Of a stretch of 64,000 bases of DNA, positions 35,301 to 42,876 are shown piece by piece (the first letter of the stretch is position 1; the number at the start of each line of letters is the position of its first letter). The notes below the pieces were generated by a model. That model was not told the origin of the DNA, made no database searches, and was given only the letters and a program-made list of their open reading frames with translations. The stretch lies in the NCBI RefSeq assembly GCF_008831545.1, contig NZ_CP044523.1:1426001-1490000 (forward strand), in the 5' to 3' direction. The position numbers were made by a program, and so were the translations under genes. The DNA comes from Halorussus halophilus (GTDB lineage: Archaea; Halobacteriota; Halobacteria; Halobacteriales; Haladaptataceae).

Positions 35301-35795
35301 CAGGCCGACGTGTGGTTCGTCGGGGACGTCCTCGTCGGGGTCGACGTGATTGTATTTGCCGTCATTGTCCCAGTCGTCGCGGTCGGGGCTCGTGAGGTAG
35401 TATGCGAACCCGAGGTCGTCGTCGTGGTTGATCCAGCGAGCGGCGGCCTCGAAGTCGAACCAGGCTTCGGGGTCTTTTGCGCCGACGAATGCGTAGCCGA
35501 CGCCGTGGTTGGTGTAGCCCCATGCTGGGTTGCGGGGGACTTTCCGGTCGTCGCTGTACTGCCAGAGAAGCCAGCGCGCGCCGTTCTCGACGAGGTCGGT
35601 GGGGAAGGTGTCGGGATTGACGCCTTGGAGGTCGAGCGTCTGTTCGCTCGATTCGGTGGAACGCTGCGCTTGGGCGTTGGCGGTGTCTATGTTGGGTGGC
35701 TGGTCGTCGTTGGTGAGTTCGCGTGCGTCGGCGTCTGCTTCGGTGCCCTTGGGGTCGATGTAGTGGGGTGGGCGTTTGGACGGGCGCTCGGTCAC
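32301..35795 (-). CDS. Primase-helicase replication protein with C-terminal winged helix
   Basis: An 1164-residue replication-type protein. After a disordered acidic N-terminus (about 1-60) comes an AEP primase-like domain: ENGARWLLWQY, HVGLLDFDDIRDPDTG (D-x-D), EWSPSGTGAHALGG, and PGRRYTTVTGDH. It ends near residue 290. A helicase follows: Walker A DAPTGLGKSYT near 475, NVIFDERPDF as a possible Walker B, and IAQSAGRYARN near 1020 as motif VI. A winged helix with SATARELAEETDVSKRHVAKTL lies near 1070-1110. Such proteins replicate archaeal plasmids and viruses. The gene starts about 100 bases from tRNA-Thr, at the right end of the element. The primase part repeats the motif set of the protein at 15644. 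Confidence 0.8.
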   Translation of the reverse strand: MTERPSKRPPHYIDPKGTEADADARELTNDDQPPNIDTANAQAQRSTESSEQTLDLQGVNPDTFPTDLVENGARWLLWQYSDDRKVPRNPAWGYTNHGVGYAFVGAKDPEAWFDFEAAARWINHDDDLGFAYYLTSPDRDDWDNDGKYNHVDPDEDVPDEPHVGLLDFDDIRDPDTGAVAPAAADLLERLSGTFCEWSPSGTGAHALGGFRLPDSVKTLTIDLSSPEWPDAELEIYPGRRYTTVTGDHIPGTATETNDIHGILEDIIAAHPGALDAARATNPSGRPDELDREPETSKAELADIETTSDIQDVFDAIQHTGPRDIRLRSTVTHERGDGSTDLDPSWAQSKSGTRLAQVGDGWVYRKGMQGLDALQVVALEERIITTETEYPSGEEFWDAVDALRNRGAHIPKYEPDTSEPVSALPLAKLDSLSDGERERAAAARDIEWPSTAEARKRLRNRVLDAVRNQEEVVIDAPTGLGKSYTVATEPWLTHADITDKQPIIHFSPTRDSRDAAAEHSREADGVTHAVLRGRKERCPVAHGIHDPTKDDEDSDVAEITMNRTPASEWFDAVCDGRGVPFSTAHSYLAEHNDQDLELPCCRGEDPCPAVGQWEGLPRDEDGVPAVDVIHATHQFAYVPGLTQSCNVIFDERPDFGIGGEHLTNDRIQRAVAAFLQEAGAPVSTWESFVQLARQTYGRNVHGDALREANATIAKFDYEPAREWYLEHSGAHTLAPALVRAVWSALAQGFDENGRGVGTVTHNPPRLDTNARDDDSWSRTWVTVVVDDDNRVQTIRSVPDFSGARSMVGLDAHPSLPLWQRNTTTDVLPERVLDVEERRLWRRYERGLRVVQVGDAVRPLASGEYFNPNTTRVLLNHLSHHFGDAFNTCITAASVEHDVTQLMREAGIRKPETMHFGEERSRDDFGHRTVGLVHGSIDPGDDYVLNILAECDLHAQPETTETEDGDERRAHGRGFVGPDADIADEILASVRENHIAQSAGRYARNADDPDNHATVFVHTSAIPAGFADHQVPGVQWVATDAQRSIMKALRDRQSATARELAEETDVSKRHVAKTLARLLDEDLVRCHEGVGAHGADVFHADGEPTDGVVELTPEEITNKGVWSSSTWSFAVSEVEPPQVAPAKPGDPAPTYRTVSLAAFQDGPPPE

Positions 35796-35897
35796 GCCGT
35801 CTCACCCTTGTTGTGCGCGGCCTGTCGAGGATAGAAAACGAGGTTTTCGGCTGCGCTATGGGAGTTTATTATTTGGCTTGTAAGGATATTGGTATAA

Positions 35898-35970
35898 GCC
35901 AGGGGTGGGATTTGAACCCACGAACTCCCGATTACAAGTCGGGTGCTTGAACCGCCCAAGCTCCCCTGGC
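35898..35970 (-). tRNA. tRNA-Thr (anticodon UGU)
   Basis: 73 bases folding as a full cloverleaf: acceptor GCCAGGG/CCCTGGC, D arm GCTT/AAGC, anticodon stem CCCGA/TCGGG with loop CTTGTAA, T arm GTGGG/CCCAC with TTCAAAT. The anticodon UGU reads ACA (Thr). No CCA is encoded and no intron is seen. The 3' end faces the mobile element and is its likely attachment site. Confidence 0.93.
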
Positions 35971-35988
35971 GCTACTGCGACGTTCTGG

Positions 35989-36468
35989 CTACTCCTTTGT
36001 GAGCGTATCGTTTTCGGCCCGTTTTTCCAGTTCGATTCGGTGTGGACGATAGCCGTGCCGACGATAGAACCGCCGGGAGGCGTCGTTGTCGGCCATCACC
36101 TCCAGTGCGAGCGCGTCCACTCCTCGGTCTCGAAGTATCGCTTCCGCCGATTCGAGGAGTTCCGTGCCGACACCCGCGTCTCGATGCCCCGGTTCGACGT
36201 AGACGTTCGAAACGATGCCTCGCGTGACATCTTGTGCGTACGTTCCAGATTCGACGCTGAAGGTGATGAAGCCGACGAGTTCCGCATTCTTTCGAGCGAC
36301 CAACACGTCGTCCGCCACGATGTGCCGGGCGAACATGTGCTGAACTTCAGTGCGGTTCTCTTCGGCGAACAGGTGCGAGCGGTAGGTTCGTTGCTCGGCG
36401 GCTAACTCGACCCAGAGATCTACGAGTCGGTCGAGTGCGTCGTTCGCCGCGGGTTCGATAGCGACCAT
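35989..36468 (-). CDS. GNAT-family N-acetyltransferase
   Basis: A 159-residue GNAT protein. The acetyl-CoA binding segment is GIVSNVYVEPGHRDAGVGTELL (V-x-P-x-x-R-x-x-G-V-G), followed by AEAILRDRGVDALALEVMADN and SRRFYRRHGYRPHRIELEK, the final family motif. The substrate is not predictable. The start is 20 bases after the phosphoglycerate kinase stop on the same strand, so it is probably co-transcribed with it. It is the first core gene right of the tRNA. Confidence 0.85.
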   Translation of the reverse strand: MVAIEPAANDALDRLVDLWVELAAEQRTYRSHLFAEENRTEVQHMFARHIVADDVLVARKNAELVGFITFSVESGTYAQDVTRGIVSNVYVEPGHRDAGVGTELLESAEAILRDRGVDALALEVMADNDASRRFYRRHGYRPHRIELEKRAENDTLTKE

Positions 36469-36487
36469 CGAGTAGTACGACGACCGG

Positions 36488-37714
36488 TCAGGGCTTCAGG
36501 GCGTCGAGTGACTGGGAGTTTTCGAGTGCGTCTACCGCGGGGAGCGGTTCGCCGGTCAACATCCGCAGTGCGGCACCGCCGCCGGTGCTGACGTGGTCGA
36601 AACCGTCGAGGTCGAACTTGCGGATGGCCGCCGCCGTGTCGCCGCCGCCGACGATGCTGAACTCTGCCGTCGAGGCGTGCTCGAACAGGTTTTTCGTCCC
36701 GTCGGCGAATCGCTCGTCCTCGAAGACGCCTGCGGGGCCGTTCAGTACGACCGTTCCGGAGTCTGCGAGGACGTCGCCGTAGGTCGCCACCGTCTCCGAG
36801 CCGATGTCCATCGCGGCCTCGCCCGATTCCGGTGGGAGTTCGTCGAGCGAGAGTTCGTGGCGCTCGCCGTCGCGCTCGACTGCCAAGTCTTCGGGCAGTC
36901 GAATCTTCTCGTCGTACTCCGCGAGGAGTTCTCCGGCACGGTCGATTTCGGACTCGTAGCCTTGGTCGTAGACGAACTCGGTACTCGCTTTGCCGATGTC
37001 CACGTCGGCGGCGAGGAGGAAGACGTTAGCGACGACGCCTGTCGTCAGCACTTCGTCGGCGAGTCCGCGTTCGAGTACGCTTTCGGCGACTGCTATCGAG
37101 TCGGGCACTTTCGCGCCACCGACCACGTACGTTCGCGGTTCGGGAGTACTCTCGATGTCGCCCAACACGTCGAGTTCGCGTTCCATCACGCGGCCCGCGT
37201 AGCCCGAGAGTCGGGTGGGGAACCCGACGATAGAGGGCTGAGAGCGGTGTGCGGCCGCGAACGCGTCGTTGACGAAGGCGTCCAGTGACGGCGCGAGTTT
37301 GGCGACGAGGTTGGTGTCGCCGGCGCGGTCCGGTGGGAACTCCATGTACTCTTCGCTGTAGAAGCGAGTGTTTTCGAGGACGACAGCCTCGCCGTCGTCC
37401 AAATTTTCGACGGCGCGGCGCGCGTCTTCGGAGAACGTCGCGTCGCAGTACGAAACCGAGCTATCGAGTAGTTCGTTCAGACGGTCGGCGTGCGGTTCGA
37501 GGTCGCGGAACTCGTCGCCCCCGGGTCGTCCTTGGTGGGCGAGGACGGCGACGCGGCCGCCGCGGTCGAGCAACTCAGATAGAGTGTCTACGTGCGCGCG
37601 TAGCCGGGCGTCGTCTGCGAGTTCGCCGTCGTCGGCGAGCGGACTGTTGATGTCGATTCGCACCCCGAGCGTGGTCCCTTGGACGGGGAGGTCGTCCAGG
37701 GTTTCTATCGCCAT
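36488..37714 (-). CDS. pgk: Phosphoglycerate kinase
   Basis: About 408 residues from the ATG at 37714 (MAIETLDDLPVQG). Typical motifs are present: GVRIDINSPL at the N-terminus (the R-x-D-x-N substrate site), AHQGRPGGDE, ENTRFYSEE, FVNDAFAAAHRSQPSIVGF, the transition VVGGAKVPDS, and the nucleotide site VLNGPAGVFE with FSIVGGGDTAAAI and HVSTGGGAALRMLTG. It converts 1,3-bisphosphoglycerate and ADP to 3-phosphoglycerate and ATP in lower glycolysis. The longer frame to 37741 is not used because a TATA box (37738-37747) sits inside it, about 27 bases from the chosen start. Confidence 0.96.
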   Translation of the reverse strand: MAIETLDDLPVQGTTLGVRIDINSPLADDGELADDARLRAHVDTLSELLDRGGRVAVLAHQGRPGGDEFRDLEPHADRLNELLDSSVSYCDATFSEDARRAVENLDDGEAVVLENTRFYSEEYMEFPPDRAGDTNLVAKLAPSLDAFVNDAFAAAHRSQPSIVGFPTRLSGYAGRVMERELDVLGDIESTPEPRTYVVGGAKVPDSIAVAESVLERGLADEVLTTGVVANVFLLAADVDIGKASTEFVYDQGYESEIDRAGELLAEYDEKIRLPEDLAVERDGERHELSLDELPPESGEAAMDIGSETVATYGDVLADSGTVVLNGPAGVFEDERFADGTKNLFEHASTAEFSIVGGGDTAAAIRKFDLDGFDHVSTGGGAALRMLTGEPLPAVDALENSQSLDALKP

Positions 37715-37737
37715 ACGTGAGGGGTCAACAGCTAAAC

Positions 37738-37747
37738 GCATATATGT
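37738..37747 (-). promoter_or_regulatory. TATA box of pgk
   Basis: ACATATATGC on the minus strand, centred about 28 bases upstream of the pgk ATG at 37714. The spacing implies a leaderless mRNA. Confidence 0.55.
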
Positions 37748-37823
37748 GTCGGGCGAACTTACAAATCTAGATTCGGAACTGAGTTAATTTCTCCGGATGT
37801 TAACTGCTGACGCATTGCAAATC

Positions 37824-37834
37824 TTTTTATACTC
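37824..37834 (+). promoter_or_regulatory. TATA box of the first binding-protein gene
   Basis: CTTTTTATACT, centred about 28 bases upstream of the ATG at 37858, which fits a leaderless transcript. Confidence 0.6.
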
Positions 37835-37857
37835 GGTGTGAGACCTTCTGGTAGAGT

Positions 37858-39123
37858 ATGTCAGGCATGGATAAGTCGCGTCGCACGTATCTGAAAACGA
37901 CTGGAGCAATCGGGGCAGCAGGACTGACCGGATTGTCGGGTTGTATCGGAAGCATCTCGGGCGGCGGCGGAGGCAGCGGCCCAATCAAGACCGGGTCGAT
38001 TCTCCCCATTACCGGTGCGCTCAGTGCGTACGGGAGCGGCATGCAGGAGGCAGTCAACCTCGCAAAGAAGCACATCAACGACGCTGACGGTCCCTTGGGG
38101 CGCGAACTCCAAGTCATCAACAAGGACAGCGAGACGAAACCGGACAAGGCCAACCAGAAGTACGACGCTTTGGTCAACGAGGAGAACATCGTCGGCTTCG
38201 TCGGTGCCGCGTCGAGCGGTGTCTCGGTGCCGCTGGCGAAGAAGGTCGGTAGCGACCAAGTGATGCAGGTCAGTAACGCGAGCACGTCCCCTGCGCTCGC
38301 CCAACTCGGTTACAACGACGACCAGAGTTCGAAGTACTTCGGCCGGACGGCCCCGAACGACGGCCAACAGGGCATCGTCATGGGTCGCATCCTCAGCGAG
38401 AGCAAGTACATCGGCGCGGACAAAGCCGCGTTCCTCTACGTCAACAACGCGTACGGGAAAGGTCTCGCCGAGAAGGCGAAGGCGGCGTTCAAGGGCGAGA
38501 CGACCGCGATGGTCCCGTACGACAAGAAGTCGAGCGACTACACCTCGACGCTCGACAAGGTGTTCGAAGGCGACCCCGGCGCAGTCGGGTTCGTCGGCTA
38601 CCCCGGTAACGGTCAGACCATCCTCAAGCAGTGGCAGAACGGCGGCTACGGTGGTCAATGGGTGCTCAGCGAGGGTCTGAACTCCTCGGAGTTCTTCCAG
38701 AACCTCAAGGAGATCACCGACGGAATGTACCTCGCGTCGCCGAGTCCCGAAGGCACCGACGGTGCGTCGAAGTTCAACAACCAGATGAGTGCGAAGAATA
38801 CCTTGTTCGCGGCCCACGCGTACGACGGCCTCTTCCTGCAAGCGCTCGCCATGCACAAGGCTGGCGAAGCGTCCGGAAAGGCCATCGCGAACAACATCCG
38901 CTCGGTCTCCCGGGGCGGCCAGAAGGTCACCGTCGGCGAGTTCCAGAAGGCCAAGGACCTACTGGACGACGGCAAAGACATCAACTTCGAAGGGGCGTCC
39001 AGTCCCGTGGACATGAACAAGTCGCTCGAACCGCTCAACCGCTTCGCCATCATGCAAGTCAAGAGTGGAAAGGCGAAGGAACTCGAAACCATCCCACGGT
39101 CGTACTTCGAGGGGAAACTGTAA
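37858..39123 (+). CDS. Tat-exported lipoprotein, branched-chain-amino-acid-type ABC substrate-binding protein
   Basis: A 421-residue binding protein of the LivK/periplasmic-binding type I fold. The signal has the twin-arginine motif SRRTYLKTTG and a lipobox LSGC followed by a Gly/Ser spacer, so the mature protein is lipid-anchored outside the cell. The ligand domain starts IKTGSILPITGALSAYGSGMQ, with VGFVGAASSGVSVPLA, NDGQQGIVMGRIL, GFVGYPGNGQTILKQW and FAAHAYDGLFLQALAMH, as in LIV-type receptors. No permease or ATPase gene is next to it. A close paralogue follows at 39296. Substrate is unknown; amino acid or amide is a guess. Confidence 0.88.
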   Translation: MSGMDKSRRTYLKTTGAIGAAGLTGLSGCIGSISGGGGGSGPIKTGSILPITGALSAYGSGMQEAVNLAKKHINDADGPLGRELQVINKDSETKPDKANQKYDALVNEENIVGFVGAASSGVSVPLAKKVGSDQVMQVSNASTSPALAQLGYNDDQSSKYFGRTAPNDGQQGIVMGRILSESKYIGADKAAFLYVNNAYGKGLAEKAKAAFKGETTAMVPYDKKSSDYTSTLDKVFEGDPGAVGFVGYPGNGQTILKQWQNGGYGGQWVLSEGLNSSEFFQNLKEITDGMYLASPSPEGTDGASKFNNQMSAKNTLFAAHAYDGLFLQALAMHKAGEASGKAIANNIRSVSRGGQKVTVGEFQKAKDLLDDGKDINFEGASSPVDMNKSLEPLNRFAIMQVKSGKAKELETIPRSYFEGKL

Positions 39124-39260
39124 CGCCATTCGAACAGCGTGCTGCGTTTTTCGACGCAGCCTAACCGACCGCTCACGCGCAGATTCCGGTCCTTTTTTCG
39201 TCGAACCCACGTCCCACGAGCTTGAACTATCTATCTCACCTACAACAAAGTTACACAATC

Positions 39261-39269
39261 ATTTATTAG
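39261..39269 (+). promoter_or_regulatory. TATA box of the second binding-protein gene
   Basis: ATTTATTAG, about 30 bases upstream of the ATG at 39296. The gene therefore appears to have its own promoter rather than reading through from its paralogue. Confidence 0.55.
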
Positions 39270-39295
39270 GAACGTCGTAGTCCACTACCCCGGAG

Positions 39296-40594
39296 ATGTC
39301 AGAGAAATATCGAACGACGCGACGAGCGTATCTAAAGGGCGCGACGGCCGCGGGGGTGGCCGGGTTGGTCGGTCTGTCAACGTCGGCGAGTGGACAGGGC
39401 GGTCCCATTCCGATGGGGTCGATTCTCCCGATTACGGGGAATCTGAGTGCGTACGGGAGCGGGATGCAAGCCGCTGTCAATCAAGCGGTACAAGACGTGA
39501 ACGACGCTGGTGGGCCGCTCGGGCGGAACATCAACATGACGAACACCGACAGTCAGACCCAACCGTCTCGTGGGATTCAACAGTACAATTCGCTGGTCAA
39601 CGAACAGAACATCGTCGGCTTCGTCGGTGCGGCGTCGAGCGGCGTGTCAGTGCCGCTCGCACAGAACGTCGCTGCCGACCAAGTAATGCAGATGAGCAAC
39701 GCGAGTACGTCGCCCGCGCTCGCCGAAATCGGCTACAACGAAGACGAGAGTCTGAAGTTCTTCGGCCGGACGGCCCCGAACGACGGCCAGCAGGGCATCG
39801 TCATGGGTCAGATACTGAACGACGACCAGTTCATCGGCGCAAGCAACGCGGCGTTCCTGTACGTCAACAACCCCTACGGGCAGGGGTTGGCAGAGAAAGC
39901 CAGCGAGCAGTTCCAAGGGGAGACAGTCGGAATGGTCGGGTACGACGAGCAGGCGACTGACTACACGTCCACGCTCGACCAAGTGTACAGCAACGACCCC
40001 GACGCAGTCGGATTCATCGGTTACCCCGGTAACGGCCGCACTATCCTCAACCAGTGGCAAAACGGCGGCTACGGTGGCCAGTGGGTGCTCAGTGAGGGCC
40101 TGAACGACCCGCAGTTCCTCCAAGAACTGAGCAACATCACGTCCGGAATGTACGTCGCCTCGCCGAACCCCGAGCAGACGCAGGGGCGGACGACGTTCGA
40201 AGAGAAACTCGGCGAACAAGCGAGTACGCTGTTCGCACCACACGCCTACGACGGACTGTTCCTGATGGCACTCGCCATGGAGGCCGGCGGGGAAGCTACG
40301 GGGACGGCAATCGCACAGAACATCCGCTCGGTGTCGCGGCCAGAGGGCGGCGACGGGGGACAGACGACGACGGGCGACGGCGGAGAGAACATCGTCACCG
40401 TCGGCGAGTTCCAGAAGGGCAAGGACCTCATCGCCAACGGCGCGGACATCAACTATCAGGGTGCGTCTAGTCCGGTCAACCTCAACGAGTCGCTGGAACC
40501 ACTGAACCAGTTCGCCATCCTGCAGGTGGCCGACGACGGGTCGCTCGAAACCTTGGAGACGATTCCACGGTCGTTCTTCGAGGGCAAACTGTAG
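39296..40594 (+). CDS. Tat-exported substrate-binding protein, paralogue without lipobox
   Basis: A 432-residue paralogue of the preceding protein with the same motif series: GSILPITGNLSAYGSGMQAA, VGFVGAASSGVSVPLAQ, NDGQQGIVMGQIL, IGYPGNGRTILNQWQNGGYG, FEGKL at the end. The signal has TTRRAYLKGATAAG and then runs through GLSTSASGQGG with no Cys, so it should be released rather than lipid-anchored. It also has a Gly/Thr-rich insertion near residue 365 (GGDGGQTTTGDGG) that the paralogue lacks. Both copies lack transporter partners nearby. Tandem duplication followed by divergence in anchoring is the simplest reading. Confidence 0.88.
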   Translation: MSEKYRTTRRAYLKGATAAGVAGLVGLSTSASGQGGPIPMGSILPITGNLSAYGSGMQAAVNQAVQDVNDAGGPLGRNINMTNTDSQTQPSRGIQQYNSLVNEQNIVGFVGAASSGVSVPLAQNVAADQVMQMSNASTSPALAEIGYNEDESLKFFGRTAPNDGQQGIVMGQILNDDQFIGASNAAFLYVNNPYGQGLAEKASEQFQGETVGMVGYDEQATDYTSTLDQVYSNDPDAVGFIGYPGNGRTILNQWQNGGYGGQWVLSEGLNDPQFLQELSNITSGMYVASPNPEQTQGRTTFEEKLGEQASTLFAPHAYDGLFLMALAMEAGGEATGTAIAQNIRSVSRPEGGDGGQTTTGDGGENIVTVGEFQKGKDLIANGADINYQGASSPVNLNESLEPLNQFAILQVADDGSLETLETIPRSFFEGKL

Positions 40595-40670
40595 GCCGAC
40601 TACCGCTCCAATTTTTTGGGCCGAACGTTCAAATACGGAGCCGCGGCCACCTTCGGGTGGACGTTTCGCG

Positions 40671-40696
40671 TGGTTGCGATGGAGTGGTCGCAACCA
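40671..40696. terminator. Hairpin between convergent genes
   Basis: TGGTTGCGA at 40671-40679 and TCGCAACCA at 40688-40696, 9-bp perfect arms, in the gap between the binding-protein gene and the reductase gene that face each other. A role in 3'-end formation is possible, although archaeal termination relies mainly on T-runs, which are only weakly present here. Confidence 0.35.
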
Positions 40697-40726
40697 CCAG
40701 TCCGACTACCCCGAAAGGGCTGAGCT

Positions 40727-41389
40727 TCAGACGACAGCGTAGCGCAACAGGACGCCGTCGTCGATGCGCTCGACGGCTTCGAGGTCCAAGGCCGGGAACT
40801 CCGAGACGAATCCGTCTCCGTCGGCCAGCGTGGGCGCGTCTCGACCCCCGATGACCTTCGACCCGACGTAGACGCGCAACTCGTCTACCAGTGCCGCCTC
40901 GAACAGCGAGAAGATGAGTTCGCCCCCGCCTTCGACCATCAACTGCTCGACGCCTTCGCGTTCGAGTCGGGGGAGCGCGGCCGCCAAATCGACGCGCTCG
41001 TCTCCGGCCGTGATGAGCCGTGCGCCCGTCGATTCGAGTGCGTCGAGTCGTTCCTTCGGTGCGTCCTCCGAGACCAGCAGGTACGTCGTCGCGGCGTCGT
41101 CCAGAATCCGGGCGTCTGTCGGCGTTCGTGCCCGCGAATCGGCGACGACGCGTGCGGGATGAATAGACTCGTCTCTGTCGCGTCGCGCACTCTGTCGGTC
41201 GGTGTCGTCCAGCGTCAGGTGTGGGTCGTCTGCGAGGACCGTCCCGACGCCGACCATGACGGCGTCGCTGCCCGCGCGGAGCGCGTCCATCCGGTCGAAG
41301 TCGGCCTCTCCGCTGATGGCTATCTGTTCGCGCCGCCGCGAGGATAGCTTGCCGTCCGCACTCATCGCGGCGTTAACGACCACGCGCAT
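40727..41389 (-). CDS. 2,5-diamino-6-(ribosylamino)pyrimidinone 5'-phosphate reductase (riboflavin pathway)
   Basis: About 220 residues from the ATG at 41389 (MRVVVNAAMSADGKL). The RibD C-terminal fold shows VNAAMSADGKLSS, the nucleotide segment GSDAVMVGVGTVLADDPHLT, ARVVADSRARTP, and LMVEGGGELIFSLFEAALVDEL. It reduces the ribosyl group with NADPH in the archaeal/fungal order of riboflavin synthesis. The stretch upstream to 41452 is excluded because the protein family begins exactly at this Met. It is convergent with the paralogous binding-protein gene. Confidence 0.9.
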   Translation of the reverse strand: MRVVVNAAMSADGKLSSRRREQIAISGEADFDRMDALRAGSDAVMVGVGTVLADDPHLTLDDTDRQSARRDRDESIHPARVVADSRARTPTDARILDDAATTYLLVSEDAPKERLDALESTGARLITAGDERVDLAAALPRLEREGVEQLMVEGGGELIFSLFEAALVDELRVYVGSKVIGGRDAPTLADGDGFVSEFPALDLEAVERIDDGVLLRYAVV

Positions 41390-41508
41390 ACCACCTCGTA
41401 TTCGCCCGCCGGGAAAACCGCTTTCGGTCGTCCGCACTCCGTCGGTTTCCACACGACTCCCGGCCGCCTTCCGGTCGTTTTATGTCGCTATCGGAAGAGT
41501 TCGAGACA

Positions 41509-42840
41509 ATGGGCCGCCACCGCGTCGCGTTCGCCGCCCTCGTCGTCCTCTGTTCGGTCGTGCTCGCTCACAGCTACGTGACTTCGCCAGCGAGTGCCGC
41601 GATTTCGGAGTACGACCAGCAGGCGACACTCGACCCCACCGCGCGCGAAGAAGTCGTCCCCGACCGGAACGGCACCACCGTCGTCTCAGGGCACGGCATC
41701 GACGGGGACTCTGCGGCACTCGTCGCCTTCGGACCCGACGGGAGTGTTCGCTACTACAACGACACCTACCACGGCTACTTCGACGTAGACCCGGTCGAAG
41801 GCACGGAATCGACCGTCGAGTACGTCGCCGAACGCCCCTACGACAACGAGAGTTGCAACGCCAAGTGTACGCTCTCGGTCGTCGAGCGCGTCAACCTGAC
41901 CACCGGCGAACTCACGCGAGTCTACCGACGAATCATCCCGCAGGACCGCGGGGCGAACTGGCACGACGTGGACCGCGTCGGAGACCACCGACTACTCGTA
42001 GGCGACATCCACCGCGACGAGATGTACGTCGTAGACACCAAAACGGGTCTCACTCGATGGGAGTGGGAAGTCCAGCACGACTTCCCAATCTCCGGCGGCG
42101 GCGAGTACCCGACTGACTGGGCGCACTTGAACGACGTAGAGAAACTCCCTGACGGCCGGTACATGACGAGTCTGCGCAACCAGGACCAGGTCGTCTTCGT
42201 AGACCCCGAGACGGGGATGCAGGACGACTGGACGCTCGGCGCAGACGACGAGTACAGCGTCCTCTACGAGCAGCACAACCCCGACTACATCCCCAAGTCA
42301 GAGGGCGGTCCCGCCGTCCTCGTCGCCGACTCGCTGAACCACCGCGTCGTTGAGTACCAGCGAACGAACGGGTCGTGGGAGCAGTCGTGGGTCTGGTCGG
42401 ACGAGCGCATGCAGTGGTCGCGCGACGCGGACCGACTCCCGAACGGCAACACGCTCGTCGCGGACACCAACGGCAATCGAGTGGTGGAGGTGAACGAGTC
42501 AGGAGACGTCGTTTGGAGCATCGACTTCTACTCGCCGTACGAAGTCGAACGACTCGGCACGGGCGACGAGAGTGCAGGCGGGCCGTCCGCTGAGAGAGCA
42601 AATCTAACCTCCCAGCGCGTCTCCGGCGACTCCGGTGACACCGAGACCACCGTCGTCGCTGGCGTCAAACCCCAGAAACTGCTGAACGGCCTCTCGTACA
42701 TGTTGCCCGTCTGGATGGGCGTTACCGACGCATTCGTGGCGGCTATGCTGGCACTTACGGCTATCGTCTGGGTGATAGTCGAGCTTCGCGCCCTCGTCCC
42801 GCCAATTTCTCTCCGCTCGCCGTTCGAGTTCGAGCGGTGA
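41509..42840 (+). CDS. Arylsulfotransferase-like beta-propeller membrane protein
   Basis: About 443 residues from the ATG at 41509 (MGRHRVAFAALVVLC). There is an N-terminal signal/anchor (FAALVVLCSVVLAHSYV) and a C-terminal membrane helix (VAAMLALTAIVWVIVELRAL). The body is a propeller with repeated blade motifs such as GHGIDGDSAALVAFGPDG, NWHDVDRVGDHRLLVGD, DWAHLNDVEKLPDGRYMTSL and QWSRDADRLPNGNTLVADT. The last form (A-x-x-L-P-N-G-N-T-L) and the H-(D/H)-(D/N) pattern occur in the arylsulfotransferase (ASST) family. Sulfotransferase activity is not shown. An upstream ATG at 41482 is less likely because it overlaps a TATA-like GTTTTATG. Confidence 0.7.
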   Translation: MGRHRVAFAALVVLCSVVLAHSYVTSPASAAISEYDQQATLDPTAREEVVPDRNGTTVVSGHGIDGDSAALVAFGPDGSVRYYNDTYHGYFDVDPVEGTESTVEYVAERPYDNESCNAKCTLSVVERVNLTTGELTRVYRRIIPQDRGANWHDVDRVGDHRLLVGDIHRDEMYVVDTKTGLTRWEWEVQHDFPISGGGEYPTDWAHLNDVEKLPDGRYMTSLRNQDQVVFVDPETGMQDDWTLGADDEYSVLYEQHNPDYIPKSEGGPAVLVADSLNHRVVEYQRTNGSWEQSWVWSDERMQWSRDADRLPNGNTLVADTNGNRVVEVNESGDVVWSIDFYSPYEVERLGTGDESAGGPSAERANLTSQRVSGDSGDTETTVVAGVKPQKLLNGLSYMLPVWMGVTDAFVAAMLALTAIVWVIVELRALVPPISLRSPFEFER

Positions 42841-42876
42841 CGAACACTTTTAATCCATCCGGGCAAAGTGAAAGTG

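Larger units (their letters stand above)
9624..35970. mobile_element. Integrative, probably conjugative-type element (right end at tRNA-Thr; left end uncertain)
   Basis: Inside this span are a tyrosine recombinase, two primase-type replication proteins, a T4SS-like operon, element-type repressors and a toxin-antitoxin pair, and no core gene. Immediately right of the tRNA the gene content becomes core metabolism. Integration at tRNA 3' ends is a standard feature of haloarchaeal elements, and here the accessory DNA lies on the tRNA's 3' side. The left limit is a guess: the cargo from 1 to 9.5 kb may belong to the same element. I found no second copy of the tRNA 3' end by reading, so the left attachment site may be outside. 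Confidence 0.5.

Noticed and set aside
1-35800. Second copy of the tRNA-Thr 3' end (left attachment site)
   Set aside because: Reading for GCCAGGGGTGGGATTTGAA-like text near the integrase and elsewhere gave no hit, so a left end was not called.
1-35897. CRISPR array or cas genes
   Set aside because: I looked for regularly spaced repeats and Cas motifs in the accessory half and saw none. The repeats present are single inverted or direct pairs.
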